Shown here in pieces: positions 47,943-60,881 of a stretch of DNA of 64,000 nt. A model generated the notes under the pieces. It did no database searches. It saw nothing but the letters and a program-made list of their open reading frames with translations, and was not told the DNA's origin. The stretch lies in contig OX411557.1 in assembly GCA_948146395.1 (NCBI GenBank), positions 36,806,077-36,870,076 of the forward strand, in the 5' to 3' direction. Origin of the DNA: Fragum whitleyi. Its lineage: Eukaryota; Mollusca; Bivalvia; Cardiida; Cardiidae. The position numbers were made by a program, and so were the translations under genes. Position 1 is the stretch's first letter. Each line of letters opens with the position of its first letter.

Positions 47943-49480
47943 TTACCATTTAAGGTCTAGCCTAAACTAAAATCGGCTTTTCTGTTCATCTTTTAGTCTC
48001 TTCAAAAACATTCCTCGTAAACTTCAATATCTGACTAATTTAACCATTGATGGGTATGCGAAAGCCAGTGGAGCGATACAGGCCCTCGTTGGTCTCGTGT
48101 TCTTGGTATGAATCCAAATTTCTGGAAAGATACAAAGGATTTCCGCTTCGATTTCACTCTTTGCCAGTCACCTATTTTTAACTATTGAATCCTAGTTGTG
48201 CGAGAAAATAATGTGAAAATAATAAAATCAGACTTTTCATGTTGGTTAAAATGTCTGTTAATCACGACCAGTGAAAGTAGCCCGTATTTTTTCCCAAATG
48301 AAAATGTACTCACAATTTATTGTTTTTACCACCTTGCTAAATTTTCGTACACAAAACTATTTTACTGTACAAAGAACACGACTGTGAAAATATTTTCATT
48401 TCATTAAAACTTAATTGCCCAAAAGGCCATATGAATGGATTGTGCGTATGTAGTTTGTTTTTTATTGTGTTTTGAAGAACATAGCCAAACAAAATTTTAA
48501 GCGTCTTTTTTTGTGTGTGTGTGTTTGTTTGTTTATACCTGCCTGAGTCAAATTGTAAAATCAGTCAATCTACATAATAATAAACAAATGATTTCCCACT
48601 TAACAGTCGCATTTATGGAGAGGTTACGGCAAATATGTCGTCGACTATCAACTGCATTTTTGTCATACAATTTAACATCCAGAAATTCGAGCACATGCGC
48701 ATTTTTGAAGTCATTAAATGTTTTCTTATAAATATTAAGGATAGTTGTCATCAACTGAAGCTGAAAATAGAAATACTTTTTTTATAAATAATCATTTCCG
48801 AGACTTTTATAATACACACTGTTGATATCCTAAGTAACTATTTACCGCTTTTATTAAGACGGAACGAAAGTTCTAAGGGAATTAAGTTTTGAGACAGTAG
48901 AAAGTGGTGATTACACTAAAGTGGTAGTACTCATAAACAATACAATGTTTCCATTAACTTGTTTGAAACTTTCGATTTTATTCTTTAATAATAGATCTTA
49001 CATGTATTGATTCAATGAACGAGATGAATTGCCCATAGTTTCGTTTTTATCATGCCATGAAGCCTTCATTGACTTGATATCACATGTCTGATAACATAAT
49101 ATGAATACAAACAGTCATTTTTAGAAACAATTTGCATACACTTCCATCTGAGTTTCTTTGGTTTTTAAGGGTTTATCAGCACTAAAAAATAAATAGAACA
49201 ACATGTAAGTGTCTTAAAATATCAATGTTATCTAGTCTCGGCTGTGAGAAATTATAATGACTCGGGAAGCTTCGTCATGATAAATTCTCCCAACCTCGAC
49301 CAGATATTTTTAGACACAAACATGTCATCCTCTATAAAATCTCACAATTCAAAGCTTTTCAAAGAAGATACGCATTATTGAACCACAGAAAAGGTCATGA
49401 AATGATGCTCAAAGTTGTTTTACACAGAACTGGGGGACGTAGTTAGGTAGAAATCAGACCTAAAGTCAGCTCTGAAAACT
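47943..49480. other. no gene recognised
   Basis: At 48.06-48.11 kb, GTGGAGCGATACAGGCCCTC followed by GTCTCGTGTTCTTG looks like an isolated family A 3' end. A (GT)n-(GTTT)n stretch lies at ~48512-48532. Frames of 68-72 codons on both strands at 48.5-48.75 kb overlap each other and lack recognisable domains. Confidence 0.4.
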
Positions 49481-49870
49481 GAAAATATGATTTCACTATC
49501 TTGCCGACTTTAAAAGAGTTCTATATTGATCCGAGATCTACCCTTTTCCCTGTGCTCTGTCCCTGGAAGATCAACATAAATTGATTGATGTATATAAAAG
49601 CTGCCAGACTTCCGGATTGTACAAAGAAATTTCAAATGGCCCCGATATCTACACCATCCCTATGTTGCTCTGCCCCTGGTAGCCCAACATCCATGATTTA
49701 TTGTATCTTCATTAAAGTACATAAACTGATGATTTAACCAAATTTTATAAAGGCTGTCATCTACCTGGTTTAGAAGAGAAAGAAGAATTTGAAGATTTTT
49801 TTTATAAATAGCCAATTGGTCATATCCCCTCCCCCTATGCTCTGCCCCTGATAGCTCAACACTTTTGATT
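49481..49870 (+). repeat. monomer array, three units
   Basis: Shared words CCCTGTGCTCTGTCCCTGG, TATGTTGCTCTGCCCCTGG and CTATGCTCTGCCCCTGATAG occur at about 49.55, 49.66 and 49.83 kb, each followed by CAACAT or CAACAC. Spacing is uneven (~110 and ~175). No element ends seen. Confidence 0.5.
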
Positions 49871-50159
49871 TAAGCATTTTTCTTAAATGTCTTTTCATGT
49901 CATAATTTATACTAAATATAAATAATCATTTTCAAAATAAATCTTGTTTATCTATACATGTATTTTGTATGTATCACGCCGCATTTACAACAAGCGAGTT
50001 ATAATAATGTACATTGTATTATAGATAATAGTAAACAAGTTTAACTAAGTGGTCAAAGATCAATCTTGTTTTCACAGTATTTAGGCGAAATTGATTTTTG
50101 ATCAGTCACTTAAACGTGTGCATATATAGAGGGTTTACTTTATTTGCATCACATTTTTG
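49871..50159. other. no gene recognised
   Basis: Unassigned AT-rich DNA. Confidence 0.4.
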
Positions 50160-50202
50160 AAAAAAAAAAAAAAACACACACTCACACACACATACACACA
50201 CG
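50160..50202. repeat. poly-A / (CA)n microsatellite
   Basis: A-run followed by interrupted CA repeats (CACACACTCACACACACA). Confidence 0.9.
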
Positions 50203-50536
50203 ATAGAATTATATAGCGTCGAACATTACCTTGATGTGTTGTTCAGTTGATACAACTTCTTCATATAATGTAATGTTATTCCAAATAAATGTAGTGAATA
50301 ATTATTTCGAATTTAAACAAATACATTAATGTGATAACTTTACTTGGTTTTTGCCAAATTTGTATTTTCAATATTTCTCTTTCGAAAATGAGATTGAAAC
50401 AGCTTTTCTCTGAACAAAATACATGTTTATCGTTCATTGAGAAAGTTATGTTGACCTTTCAATCAGACAATGCCCCGTGTGTTAGTTGATTAAAAAAATA
50501 AAAAAATCTCAAAGCGTCGAAGTTCGGCATTCTTAA

Positions 50537-50691
50537 GGCAAGGGCCCGTAATAGATCTGCAGCATTTCGTTACTCAAGATTTTCAATATGTTAACCGAGG
50601 TTTCCCAATGTAATCATAAGGGACCTCGATTATCATTGTTTAAGTTCATGACTTCCGAAGCGCTGCAGAATATTTTAAGGATCTACTACAT
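50537..50691. mobile_element. TTAA-flanked foldback MITE, copy 1
   Basis: Bounded by TTAA at 50533-50536 and 50692-50695. The left end GGCAAGGGCCCGTAATAG followed by ATCTGCAGC pairs imperfectly with the right end CGCTGCAGAATATTTTAAGG. Inside, GTTAACCGAGGTTTCCCAATG and CATAAGGGACCTCGATTATC form inner arms. A second copy is at 54070-54234. TTAA targets fit the piggyBac superfamily (inference). Confidence 0.65.
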
Positions 50692-50779
50692 TTAATCATA
50701 TAAAAATAGTTCAAGTTCCGAAAAAAAATGATTTTGAACGGTTTGGGTAATATGCAGTCAAAATATTATACAGTTATGA

Positions 50780-51340
50780 AAATCGTGATATTCACAAGGT
50801 GAATGATTTTGGAATGATCTCGGAATAAAATTTATTGAGTGTGTGAAGTAAGTTCGGAATGGAATTAAAGGCAGGTAAATCAATACCGCCAATTTTGTTC
50901 AGAATGAATAAAAATAGCGATATTCATTACCTCCCTTTAACAAAATATGTAAAAAGGTTCTATAAATAGCTTACCATTTCTTAAAAAAACAAACAGGCGC
51001 TTACAATTTCAATAATGTCAGTGAAACATGGGTTTTTACTTAGTTTTTTTAGATATAGACTTTAGCTTTTCTAGTTATTTTGGAGTTTTTAGTGGTTTGA
51101 GTGAATGTTAAGAATGAATGAAGTGAGCGCTGAGTGAGAGATTTAGATTATGGATTTGATTTGACTTTAATGTCAAATCCACGATGAAATTAACTGTGTG
51201 TGATTCCGTAATTATTTTAAAAATGAATACATGGGCTTGGAAAGTATTGAAGTAGAGGTTATAGAATGTTTGAAATTTCGTTCAATTTGATCGAAATGAG
51301 CGATATCCAACTAAAGAAAAAAAACCAACCAATTGCTTTA
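50780..51340 (-). repeat. dispersed repeat E, inverse copy
   Basis: Contains TGGAATGATCTCGG, GGAATGGAATTAAAGGCAGG, CATTACCTCCCTTTAA and GAATGAATGAAGTGAGCGCTGAG, the reverse complement of landmarks in 46.8-47.2 and 54.4-54.75 kb. Ends are not sharp. Confidence 0.5.
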
Positions 51341-51599
51341 AAAACGAATTTGTGTGACTTCATAGACCAAAAGCACATTTCCAAATTATAATCCAGGCAA
51401 ATAAACCGTGTTTTAATTTTTAGCGATTGATAAAGATGTGGGGCGATTTAAGTAAATTTGGAGTAAATAAATGGTGTACACAAGTATCTGGAATGATATG
51501 AATTTTAAGCTGATGTTGAATGGGAACGGAGAGAGCGATTTCGTTTTTTTAGTGGGATCATCTTTCATTTCATGGTGTCAATGTTTTGTAAACGGTAAA

Positions 51600-51800
51600 G
51601 CCTTATCATCGTTAAAGGACATGGCAAAATAGTCAAGGAAATGATTTAGGAACGATTTCGAAATGAAATTGATTAAATAGAACTTGAATTGAATGCGACT
51701 TTTGAATTTCATAAAAGTTTTTGGTAAAATTTGGTTGACAATTTATTACCTCCCTTTGACAGTACTTTCTAATAACCGATTTTTGTCTCTTCATAAACCA
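51600..51800 (-). repeat. dispersed repeat E, partial inverse copy
   Basis: GATTTAGGAACGATTTCGAAATG and TTTATTACCTCCCTTTGACA match the inverse E copy at 50.8 kb, more diverged and shorter. Confidence 0.45.
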
Positions 51801-51956
51801 ATTAGACGCTTCCAAATCAACAAAAAGACAATGAAATCATGATATGATTAAAGCTATCCGAACCAGTTTATGAAGAATTTTTGACCGATTTCGGGGAGCT
51901 TTGAAATGATTTGGAAAATTGTTTAGACAGTGATTGTAATGCTAAGTACTTTGTCA

Positions 51957-52169
51957 CGAGCTTGTGCGTGAAATTTCAAACAATTTCAAATGTGTGCATT
52001 CGCCAATCTGATTAGAGTCTCCACTATGCGTTAAGCAGACAGAAAAGATCTCAAAGTATCTGTGGACCATCAGGTAACTTTATATTTACAGTTTGTGTCT
52101 GTCTATGCCCCTCAATGTTTTTACCTCACGACCCTTTCAAATTGTTGGAAATGTCACGCAAAGGCTCAA
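51957..52169. mobile_element. TGAGCCTGTG inverted-repeat MITE, copy 2
   Basis: The left end GAGCTTGTGCGTGAAATTTC is followed by CAATTTCAAATGT. The right end is TTTCAAATTGTTGGAAATGT followed by ACGCAAAGGCTCA. The interior shares CTATGCGTTAAGCAGACAG-like words with copies 1 and 3. It lies between repeat E segments. Confidence 0.72.
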
Positions 52170-52174
52170 TTGAT

Positions 52175-52500
52175 TAACGCTCACCCCAATCAAAAACATG
52201 CTATAATGACCACTCAGCGCTCCATTTCCTCCATTTTAAGTCATTATCTTAACTTATTCATAACGATCTGATTTCGTTCATATCGCTTTTACTTTCTTAA
52301 AAATGCTGATTTTTTTTTTTTTTTTTTTTTTTTGGTTGTTGTTGTTGTTTGCTATTGGAGATTTTGAAGTGTCTGATTAAGTAAAGAATCAAATTCTATG
52401 AAAAAATATGGCTTAGATTTTCCTAAAGAGTGGATATAATACATTATCTCCATTTAATTTCATTCCAAAACTCGCTTAATTCCGAAAGCGAACGTCGGTC
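52175..52500 (+). repeat. repeat E fragments with poly-T
   Basis: CACTCAGCGCTCCATTTCCTCC (52.2 kb) and CATTATCTCCATTTAATTTC (52.44 kb) are repeat E words in plus orientation. Between them lies a T-run at 52309-52333 followed by (GTT)5, possibly an inserted A/T-rich tail. Confidence 0.45.
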
Positions 52501-52985
52501 ATTTTTATGATTTTCTTTACTGAATAATATCGAAATCACGCTTGAATTTTTCGTTGTAAATCGTAGGTGCGGTGTTTTACTTCGAAATCGAAGATGAAGG
52601 GCTTATCGAAGTTCTACTTTCGATTTTATTGACAATCGATTTTCTCATTTTTCCGAAAACGACTTTTTGCGTCTCAAAATGAGACTACCATGGATTGAAT
52701 TGGAAGACATTCGGTTCGAAAGGACGAATGTATGAAATCCAAACTTACTTAATGAAATTAATAATTGAATAAACGGAAGGATGAACGAATGAATAAAAAA
52801 GCGAATGATCGATAAGTGAAGTAATGTTTGAATAAAATATAAAAGAAAAAAATGAGTGATCGAATTTATAAAATGATATATTAAAAAATTGAAGCAGAAG
52901 GGAGAAGGAACTAATTGACTAAGGCCGAACATGCTTCCAAAGTTTAATGGATGCGAAGGAATTGAAATGAAAATGTAATTTGCAG
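52501..52985. other. no gene recognised
   Basis: Unassigned. From 52.76 kb degenerate GAATGAAT-like words lead into the microsatellite. Confidence 0.4.
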
Positions 52986-53190
52986 GATGGATAGATGGAT
53001 GGATGGATGGATTGATGGATGGATGGATGGATGGATGGATGGATGGATGGATGGATGGATGGATGGATGGATGGATGGATGGATGGATGGATGGATGGAT
53101 GGATGGATGGATGGATGGATGGATGGATGGATGGATGGATGGATGGGTGGATGGATGGGTGGATGGATAGATAGATGGATGGATGGGTAG
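52986..53190. repeat. microsatellite (GGAT)n
   Basis: About 200 bases of GGAT with scattered TGAT, GGGT and AGAT variants. Reading frames made of WMDG or HPSI units here are by-products. Confidence 0.97.
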
Positions 53191-53193
53191 GTA

Positions 53194-54069
<876 letters not shown>

Positions 54070-54234
54070 GGTAGTGGACCCGTAATTGTTAAGCAACTTT
54101 TTGGAACTTATGATTTTTCTCAATGTTGACCTAGGTTTCCTAATGAACTCATAAGGAAACTTTGGTTAACGCTGTTTACACTGTTAAAGTTCATGGCTTC
54201 CGAAACATTGCGGAAGCATTACGGGTTCACAACC
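54070..54234. mobile_element. TTAA-flanked foldback MITE, copy 2
   Basis: 165 bp, bounded by TTAA at 54066-54069 and 54235-54238. The left end GGTAGTGGACCCGTAAT and right end ATTACGGGTTCACAACC are inverted with two mismatches. Inner arms GTTGACCTAGGTTTCCTAATG and CATAAGGAAACTTTGGTTAAC also pair, so the element is palindromic throughout. Confidence 0.8.
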
Positions 54235-54384
54235 TTAAGCGTGTCTATACAAGCAATCACGATATTTATCAATTTTGAGATCTATGTACACGATTTAGGC
54301 GCAGTTCGATCTATTATCTGTGATAAAAGATGCAAAGGCGACTATGCGTCTATTGTTTCGAGTGGTTCATACTTATGTGACCAG

Positions 54385-54750
54385 TCGGGCGAAAAGGGAC
54401 CTTATTTGTACAGTCACTTACATCATGAAATTGTCATAACTCTCAATCAAAACCAATTCAAATCGCTCACTCATCGCTCCATTTATTCATTCCAAAAACT
54501 CACTCGAACCGCTCATAAACGTTCCAAAATTACTCAACGTCTGATTTGTTCTTGAAGAAATAAAAGCTATTTAAAGAATGTGTATACTAATTTGATTAAA
54601 GGCAGGTAATTAATAACGCTTATTTTGTTCATCTTGAACAAATTAGCAATATTGGATTATCTCCATTTAATTTCACTCAAATCTCGCTCCGCACACTCAT
54701 TCAATTTCATTCTAAAATCATTCATCTTGACAATTTCACGTTGTTCTTAA
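54385..54750 (+). repeat. dispersed repeat E, copy 2
   Basis: CGCTCACTCATCGCTCC, TGTTCTTGAAGAAATAAAAGC, TTGGATTATCTCCATTTAATT and CATTCAATTTCATTCTAAAATC follow the order seen at 46.8-47.2 kb. A 120-codon frame at 54193-54555 joins the MITE end to this repeat and is rejected as a gene. Confidence 0.55.
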
Positions 54751-54764
54751 CAGTAGTGTGTAAG

Positions 54765-54840
54765 TTTGGATCCCAGTTAGTCTGCGCGGATCGCGCAGGC
54801 TGACTAGGGTCGAAACTTCACGCACATGGCTGATTTCATG
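54765..54840. repeat. small GC-rich hairpin repeat
   Basis: AGTCTGCGCG and CGCGCAGGCTGACT form a hairpin around GAT. Related words (GTGCAGGCTGATCTTAGTC at 56.44 kb, GCACAGGCTGGTCAGAGTC at 61.05 kb) occur elsewhere, so it belongs to a dispersed small family. Confidence 0.5.
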
Positions 54841-57432
54841 AATTTAGAAACATAATTCTACCTTCTTGTTTAAGATTTTTTTGAAAAGCGACCTCCGAAT
54901 GACCTGTACTCAAACTGATCTCTTTTTCAAATACTTATTTTTAGGACTTTCGGGACGTTCCCTTTGGCCTGGTTGGTAATAAACGTATCGATATATTCAC
55001 CGGCATGCTTTGTGGTTTTCGATTAATTTTATCAAATCAGTTAGTTTTCTCGACCAATATACGAAATCGTGTAAATGTGCTTCAATCACTTAAACAGTTT
55101 ATCTGAAAGAAAAGTTTTTTTCTGCAAAATTTGACCCTCGTTAATGTCGTTTACATCGGGTGAGACACCTCTTCCAAATTTATTTCAATTATACCACCGG
55201 TGCACCTACCAAAAGTTTCCTGTTGTTTGAAACAAAATTTCGTCTAAGCCACGGGCTGCTCATCCTACCTTGCGTCACTACTTAACACAATCTCATTAAA
55301 ATCATCTCTACGAAACCACTACGCTATCTCTCCGTTACGTAGATCTGAGGACGAACCGTATGAGGTCATCTTCAATGACCCCGGAATTTCCATGCCACTA
55401 CGAAAGAGCATATTAAAAACCCGTCCAATCAACGAAGGCGTTATAGAAATAACTTTGACATCGATAAAAGCAAATGGCGACACTCAATATTTGTCACTTC
55501 AAAAATAAAAAATCACAAGCAGAGCTCTAAAAATGTCAAGAATTTGAGAAGATTGGGATATTTGACAACAGTTCGACAAAGGTTATATACCAGGTAAGAC
55601 TAAGATGATCGATTATTCCTGGACTTGCCGATCAAGCCTCGGCCAGGACCGGGTTAACTGTCAGAAATAAATAAATCGCCCGTTTCAAAATCAAGCCGGG
55701 TCGATACTTTCCTTTCAACCAATAAGGTCGAGACTTATCAGGAATAGTAGGTGTTTCTATTTATAAACCAAGGAAATCCCATTCTACATGGGCAGATCCA
55801 GAGGTGATAGGACATGGCATCCAGAATCAAATAAATTTTTGTTGTAGATTCTTGAAGTTATTCGGTAGGCGACTTAAAACACCTCAGCTACAACTAAATT
55901 CAAGCTGTAGCTGCAATGACTATGCAGTCCATTGACAATAGATTGACTTTAACTATACAAATTGAGTAAAACTAATAAGGCTGTTGGCCACCTTTATTGT
56001 TTTCTTATGAAAAACATTCTTAAATACCCATCATCAGCAATTCCAATTGGAAAGTGTGTCATCCACCCCGCACCCCCTACCCTCACACACACTCAAGTTA
56101 TCTTGCTCAGAAAACGTGGAAATCAAAACATCACCTGGGAAAATAAAATGTAGTATTTAAATTTTTCAAGCTTATCATCCTACAGATCTATAATGTAACT
56201 GGAATATACCCCACCCCAGAATTTCCATGAAGGGGGTTCGAACATACACAAAGGGTTCGTTTTCCTAGTATTACAGAATTTGAACCTGTTGCTGGCCTTC
56301 ACCCTATGACACACCAATATCATGAAAACTCTTTAAAAATTTTGCTTTACAAAAAATCCCTTTTTTAGACATATTTAAAAGACTGCCTTCAGATATGTTT
56401 CCACAACATACAGTGTATATATGATCAGCACAGTGCAGGCTGATCTTAGTCTTTACCATGATATGACTGTAAGATTTTTAAAAGCGATATATACCTCATT
56501 CAAACAGACAAACAGTTGTACTCAGTAATCTTAAATTTCTGTACATAGTTCTGACATTGTTGTCAATCATGATTTTAGAAATTTGCTATGATTTGACTCT
56601 CTTTTGTTATTCTCTTGAAATTTTGAAAATTCTTTTTAGGAAGGAATGGTGTAAGTGGCCTGAGAGATCTGTATTCTGACCTTATTCGGTGAAGTTGTAG
56701 GGAAAAGGGTTTATTAGATCTATATTGAATGTGTAAAACAACAACCACAATATATAATTGTGTAAAAATAAAATAAAGATAGGGGAATCATGCAATGTGA
56801 TTTAATAAAGTTTGAGTTTGTGTTTAAATGTACATGAATAAATAGGTCTCTTCTTGAGATAAATACTTTAAATGATAATGATATATTATTACATTAGCTG
56901 AAGGCAGAACAACTGCCATCATCTTGTGAATCCTGCAAATTGAATTGTTATGTCTAAATGTACATATAAATATGTACTCTTTTGTGATGGGCAGCAGGGA
57001 GACCGTCCTGTGTTCAAGATTACAAAATTGCTGGTTTTGAAACACAAAATAATCATGCTACTCTAGATAATACGGGAAACCATTAATGAACAGGTCATAA
57101 TAAGCACTTTGTGATACTGAGATACTGAGTGGAGGGCCCAGGTTTTCACAAGCAGTAAATGATTTCTAGTCAACTGCCTTATAAATTTCATAAGTACATG
57201 TATCAACTTAAGAAATTGTCAAGATGGTTGATATTAAAAATAAAAGCCACACACATGTATATGTATTTGTTTGTAACTGCACTTGGCATGTAGAAAGCAC
57301 ATTATAACAAGCATAAGAACATGCATTTTTTCATTCTTTCAAACTTATTCAACTTAGGATATAACCTATGTAGTTCTCTTTAAAAAATTAGTTTTTGCCT
57401 AGTCCTGTAAAAAATCTTGTTTTTATTTTCAG
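54841..57432. other. no gene recognised
   Basis: Lower visible repeat content than the preceding 40 kb. ATACCAG|GTAAGACT at 55.59 kb is a perfect donor-like word, but no open frame leads into it. Frames reach only 63-73 codons. Confidence 0.4.
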
Positions 57433-57756
57433 GGAATAAATGGAGATGGTGAAAATGAATTCAAGACATGCACAGAAAGCACATGATTGTGGTCTATATA
57501 TGGCTTTTCTATTTCACAATATATCCCTCCTAGGAGAAACACAAGAGGATGTCCACAAATTCAGGTGCTTTATAGAAAAGTTGAAAAGAAGAAAAATATG
57601 AACATTTCTTACAAAGTTACATTTAGAGTTATCCCTTTTGAAAGTATGGATTGCTCCTGTGAAAGTGAACACTCATACAACGGAAAGGATTTTGTAGTAT
57701 TTGGATTCTCAGATAATACAAAGAGACAAGAGATAATATGTGCTTTACCAAATTAA
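57433..57756 (+). CDS. weak exon candidate, two overlapping frames
   Basis: A strong acceptor-like tract ends TTTTTATTTTCAG at 57432. An ATG at 57440 opens a 53-codon frame (contains AHDCGLYMAFLFHN and ETQEDVHKFRCF) that stops at 57601. From there a second frame, open since ~57490, continues to the TAA at 57756 and reads NISYKVTFRVIPF, MDCSCES, NGKDFVVFGFSDN. One frameshift would give a single frame of ~105 codons. The C-x-C, then GK-F-hydrophobic-G pattern distantly recalls the NTR/TIMP module, but cysteine number and length do not match well and I do not assign it. It could be a decayed exon or chance. Confidence 0.2.
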
Positions 57757-57796
57757 TTATAGACCTCTAATTAGAGATAGGAATAAGTCTATAAGA

Positions 57797-58640
57797 CTTA
57801 AGCTGAGCATGAAAGTGACCCAGGTGAGCTATTATGATAGAACAATGTCTGGCATCTGTCTGTCCATCTGACTGTCAACAATCATAAAAAAAAAATCTTT
57901 TACTATTTTTCAAATCAACCAAATTTAAAAAGTATGACTCTTAAAAATACTTTCAAGATTTTGAATCAGGGCAAAAATGGTACATAAAGTAGGTGAAAAG
58001 GTCAATTCTAATCTTCACTTTAGAGGTCACAATTTTAGCCCAAGCTTTGTCAAAATTTGTCAGAATGTTTATTTTGGTGATATCAAGGCAAGAGCATAGT
58101 GAGTAATGAAGTAGGTCATAAGGTCAAATCTAAGAAAATAAAAATATAATTTTTTGCTGAAGGGGTCACAATATTGGCTTAAACATTATCAAAACAAGCC
58201 AAAATTTCAGTCTTGATCAATTCTAGTTCAAGATCACAAATAGATGATACCAGTTCATATTTTAATTTTTAGACAAAAATCTATTTTTGCTTTAGAGGTC
58301 ACAGTAAGGTTCAATAATTTTTAAATTTTACCAAAATGTTTATGTCACTGTTCTAGGTCATTTTCAAAAATAGTTCAGCTCCTGTCAAAAAGTAGGTCAC
58401 TAGGTAAAATATCAGAACAATGTCTTCCCCATTTTGATTGTATCTCAGCCAAACTTCACAGAAATTAGACTTAGGACAAGCACTTTCAAAACACTTCACT
58501 GCAATGAAGTCCATGAGGAATGTTGCTTGCCATACCAAACATCCAAGTTAAACATGTTTTAAAAATCATCCTAATCATTTAAATCCTAGAGTTTGATATT
58601 TAGCTTGATATCACCTATTGGTCCTCTAGTAAAATTACTC
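57797..58640 (+). mobile_element. modular element A, diverged copy
   Basis: Head TTAAGCTGAGCATGAAAGTG, CCAGGTGAGCTATTATGATA and GGCATCTGTCTGTCC. Diverged monomers with TTAGAGGTCACAATTTTAGC, GGGGTCACAATATTGGC and TTAGAGGTCACAGTAAGG follow at ~130 bp spacing. The 3' end is probably near TTGGTCCTCTAG but is not clear. Confidence 0.55.
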
Positions 58641-59389
58641 AAATTACATGTATTGCTTTGACTGGTAAATTAGCCCTGTGGGATCCTAGTTTTACAAGGG
58701 AATTGTATAGAAATCTTCATCTGAAAAACTCTAGAGCCCCTGTCTTTTGATATTTAGCATGAAACATTATCTGAGAAGTGAGTTTAGACCTTTTACAAAA
58801 AAAAAACACCAACACTTACTGATTTTACATAGAAGGAAAGAAAGTCTCAAGCACCAACAACCGTCTACATGTTTTTCAATCTAGCTTTCCAAACAAAAAG
58901 ACATGCAGCTTTCAAAATGTGCATTTAGACCACCATTTGACTCCTGACAAAACATTTTGAGATCAAAATCTGCCCTATGTTGTATTATTTCTTAATTTTC
59001 TGGGATTTCTATCAGATAAAGAGATAAATCTTGAATAAGCCTGATCCCTCCTCCAAACATTGTTTTATATCATGCAAGAGAATTGTCTTCTGTGTTTTAT
59101 ATTAAAATGAACAAATCATTACAATTGAAGATAAGGGTATGATACTATGATGTTTGGCCTCATTCTAACAAATAGATGATAGAAGAGAAGGTTCAAAATT
59201 GTTCTTGCTCTTTTTGAGCTTTATAATAGTTCTGAAATCTTTAATATTGACTTTCAATGTTTTCTACCATTTTAATCATATACAATATATAAAGTAAGTT
59301 AATGTGTTCAATGAATAGTACTTATAGCCCTGTGTTGTATGTTTATAACATAACCTTGTTAGTTTAGTAGCTCAGCCAAACTCACCCTA

Positions 59390-59566
59390 TATTGTGGCAT
59401 GCATCATTTGTTGTCCCCAACCAGTGGATGGGAATCTAGTGGCTCTAATGAAATATTGTGGTTGGCCTTGTGCCACCATGGGCCATAGGCTGACCCCAAC
59501 ACAATATAACTGCAGTGTTGTTGAAAGTGGTGTTACAATCAATTCAAACAAACTTAACACATGTTT
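59390..59566 (+). mobile_element. SINE-like segment with shared 3' module
   Basis: Ends ATATAACTGCAGTGTTGTTG, AAAGTGGTGTTACAATCAATTC, closely like the 3' end of the SINE at 62.6 kb (ATATAACTGAAAAAATGTTG, AAAGCGGTGTTAAAC, ATCAATCAATC). The upstream part differs from the other SINEs and has no tRNA head that I can recognise. Confidence 0.4.
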
Positions 59567-60377
59567 TAAATATTACAGTTTAACAAAATGAAATTGACTT
59601 TCAAAATCAATTAAGAAATTAGAATATGAAAAGAATGCTTTTACATTCATGGAAGTATAAAAGTAAGACCGAATCACACTGATTTCAGATTCATATTTTA
59701 AGTGTGACAAGGTTTCTAGCTTCATACCCCTAAAATGTAGATTTATGGTATCTTGAAACAGATTTTTCAAAATCTTATTCATTTAGTCATGAAAAGTATT
59801 TTTTTAGGGGGGGGGGGGTGCCAATGAAATTGTTTGAATTAAATATTAAACAACCAATTATTGTACTCTTTATTTTCCCTCTTTGGTAAAAAGATGAATA
59901 TCTAACTATCTTTCAAAAGTAATCTTATTTATGTTATACATAACATTAGTCAACATAGAAAGAGGGTGACAAATACCAAACTGAATGTTTGTTTTGTTTG
60001 TTTTAAATGGAAAGCAAGTGCCCTTTATGGGAGTGACAGTTTGTGAAAGGAAAAAAGTTCCTAGCTCTGTCTAAACAAGAAAATTATCACTGAGACCCCT
60101 TTTCCCGTCATATAGCATTATTTCAAACATTTTCTCTTTTTGTTGCAATGTTTTCTATCTTGTTTTATACTTGCATCTGAACATATAGTGCCCATGAGAT
60201 GAGCCGTGTTGAGGAAGTTAGAGTAACACCATTGATAGGATTTCAGTCATGGGGTTTTAAGTTTATTGTATCTGTCAAGCAGCCAACATATCTCCAACCT
60301 TCAGCAAAGACATCACATTTTTAGTCTACAAATGATAAGTAGTAATATAAAATATTTAAGAAAAGTCATAAATCTTC

Positions 60378-60432
60378 CACCTGATAACTGAGTTAATGGT
60401 GAAAGTGGTGTTACATCCCATACAAATAAATT
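60378..60432 (+). mobile_element. SINE-type 3' module remnant
   Basis: GATAACTGAGTTAATGGTGA and AAGTGGTGTTACATCCCATAC, then an ACAAATAAATTAATAA tail, match the SINE 3' module loosely. No body or head upstream. Confidence 0.35.
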
Positions 60433-60881
60433 AATAATGAGCTAATAGTTACTTTGGGGATCTAATTAATGTTCTTTTGACATTATTTGTTGTCTATCCT
60501 CCATTTATACTGGAACTATGGGCCTATAACTACATATTAAACAATTGAATTGAATGGAATTGACTTATTTCAATAATTTACGAAATGTACATATTATCAA
60601 TTCATTTATTTATTGGTGTCCTTTAGGTCAAGTTGAATTACATTTTTTTTTCAAAATTGCTGAAAATATTTGTATGGTCATTATAATAATTGTGCTTGTG
60701 CTAATTTTCAGAGAATTTCTAGGGATCAAAACATTTGTTGAAAGGGTCAAAGTGAAAAAAAATGAGCAGATAGTATTTGAATATTTCTTAGTTATACTTG
60801 TTGACTAATTCAAATTCATTCATTCATATCTCCTTTAGAGATTCGATAAAAAGATATGAAGGAGTCATTTAGTTTTACATT

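Larger units (their letters stand above)
58641..60881. other. no gene recognised; two SINE-type 3' tails
   Basis: AT-rich DNA without coding motif. The first part (58.64-58.80 kb) has words of family A/B interiors. A G12 run lies at 59807-59818. The two short segments sharing the SINE 3' module are listed separately. Confidence 0.4.

Noticed and set aside
48513..48754. Overlapping 72- and 68-codon frames on opposite strands
   Set aside because: Mutually overlapping, no recognisable domain, and no splice or polyadenylation context; a fleeting likeness of FKNAHVLEFLDV to nuclease-type domains was too short to use.
54193..54555. 120-codon plus-strand frame
   Set aside because: It starts inside the TTAA MITE and ends inside repeat E; its sequence is explained by two mobile repeats and shows no domain.
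55590..55600. ATACCAG|GTAAGACT as the donor of a first exon
   Set aside because: The word is ideal, but the upstream ATGGCGACACTC frame stops after 18 codons and no promoter element or downstream partner is convincing.
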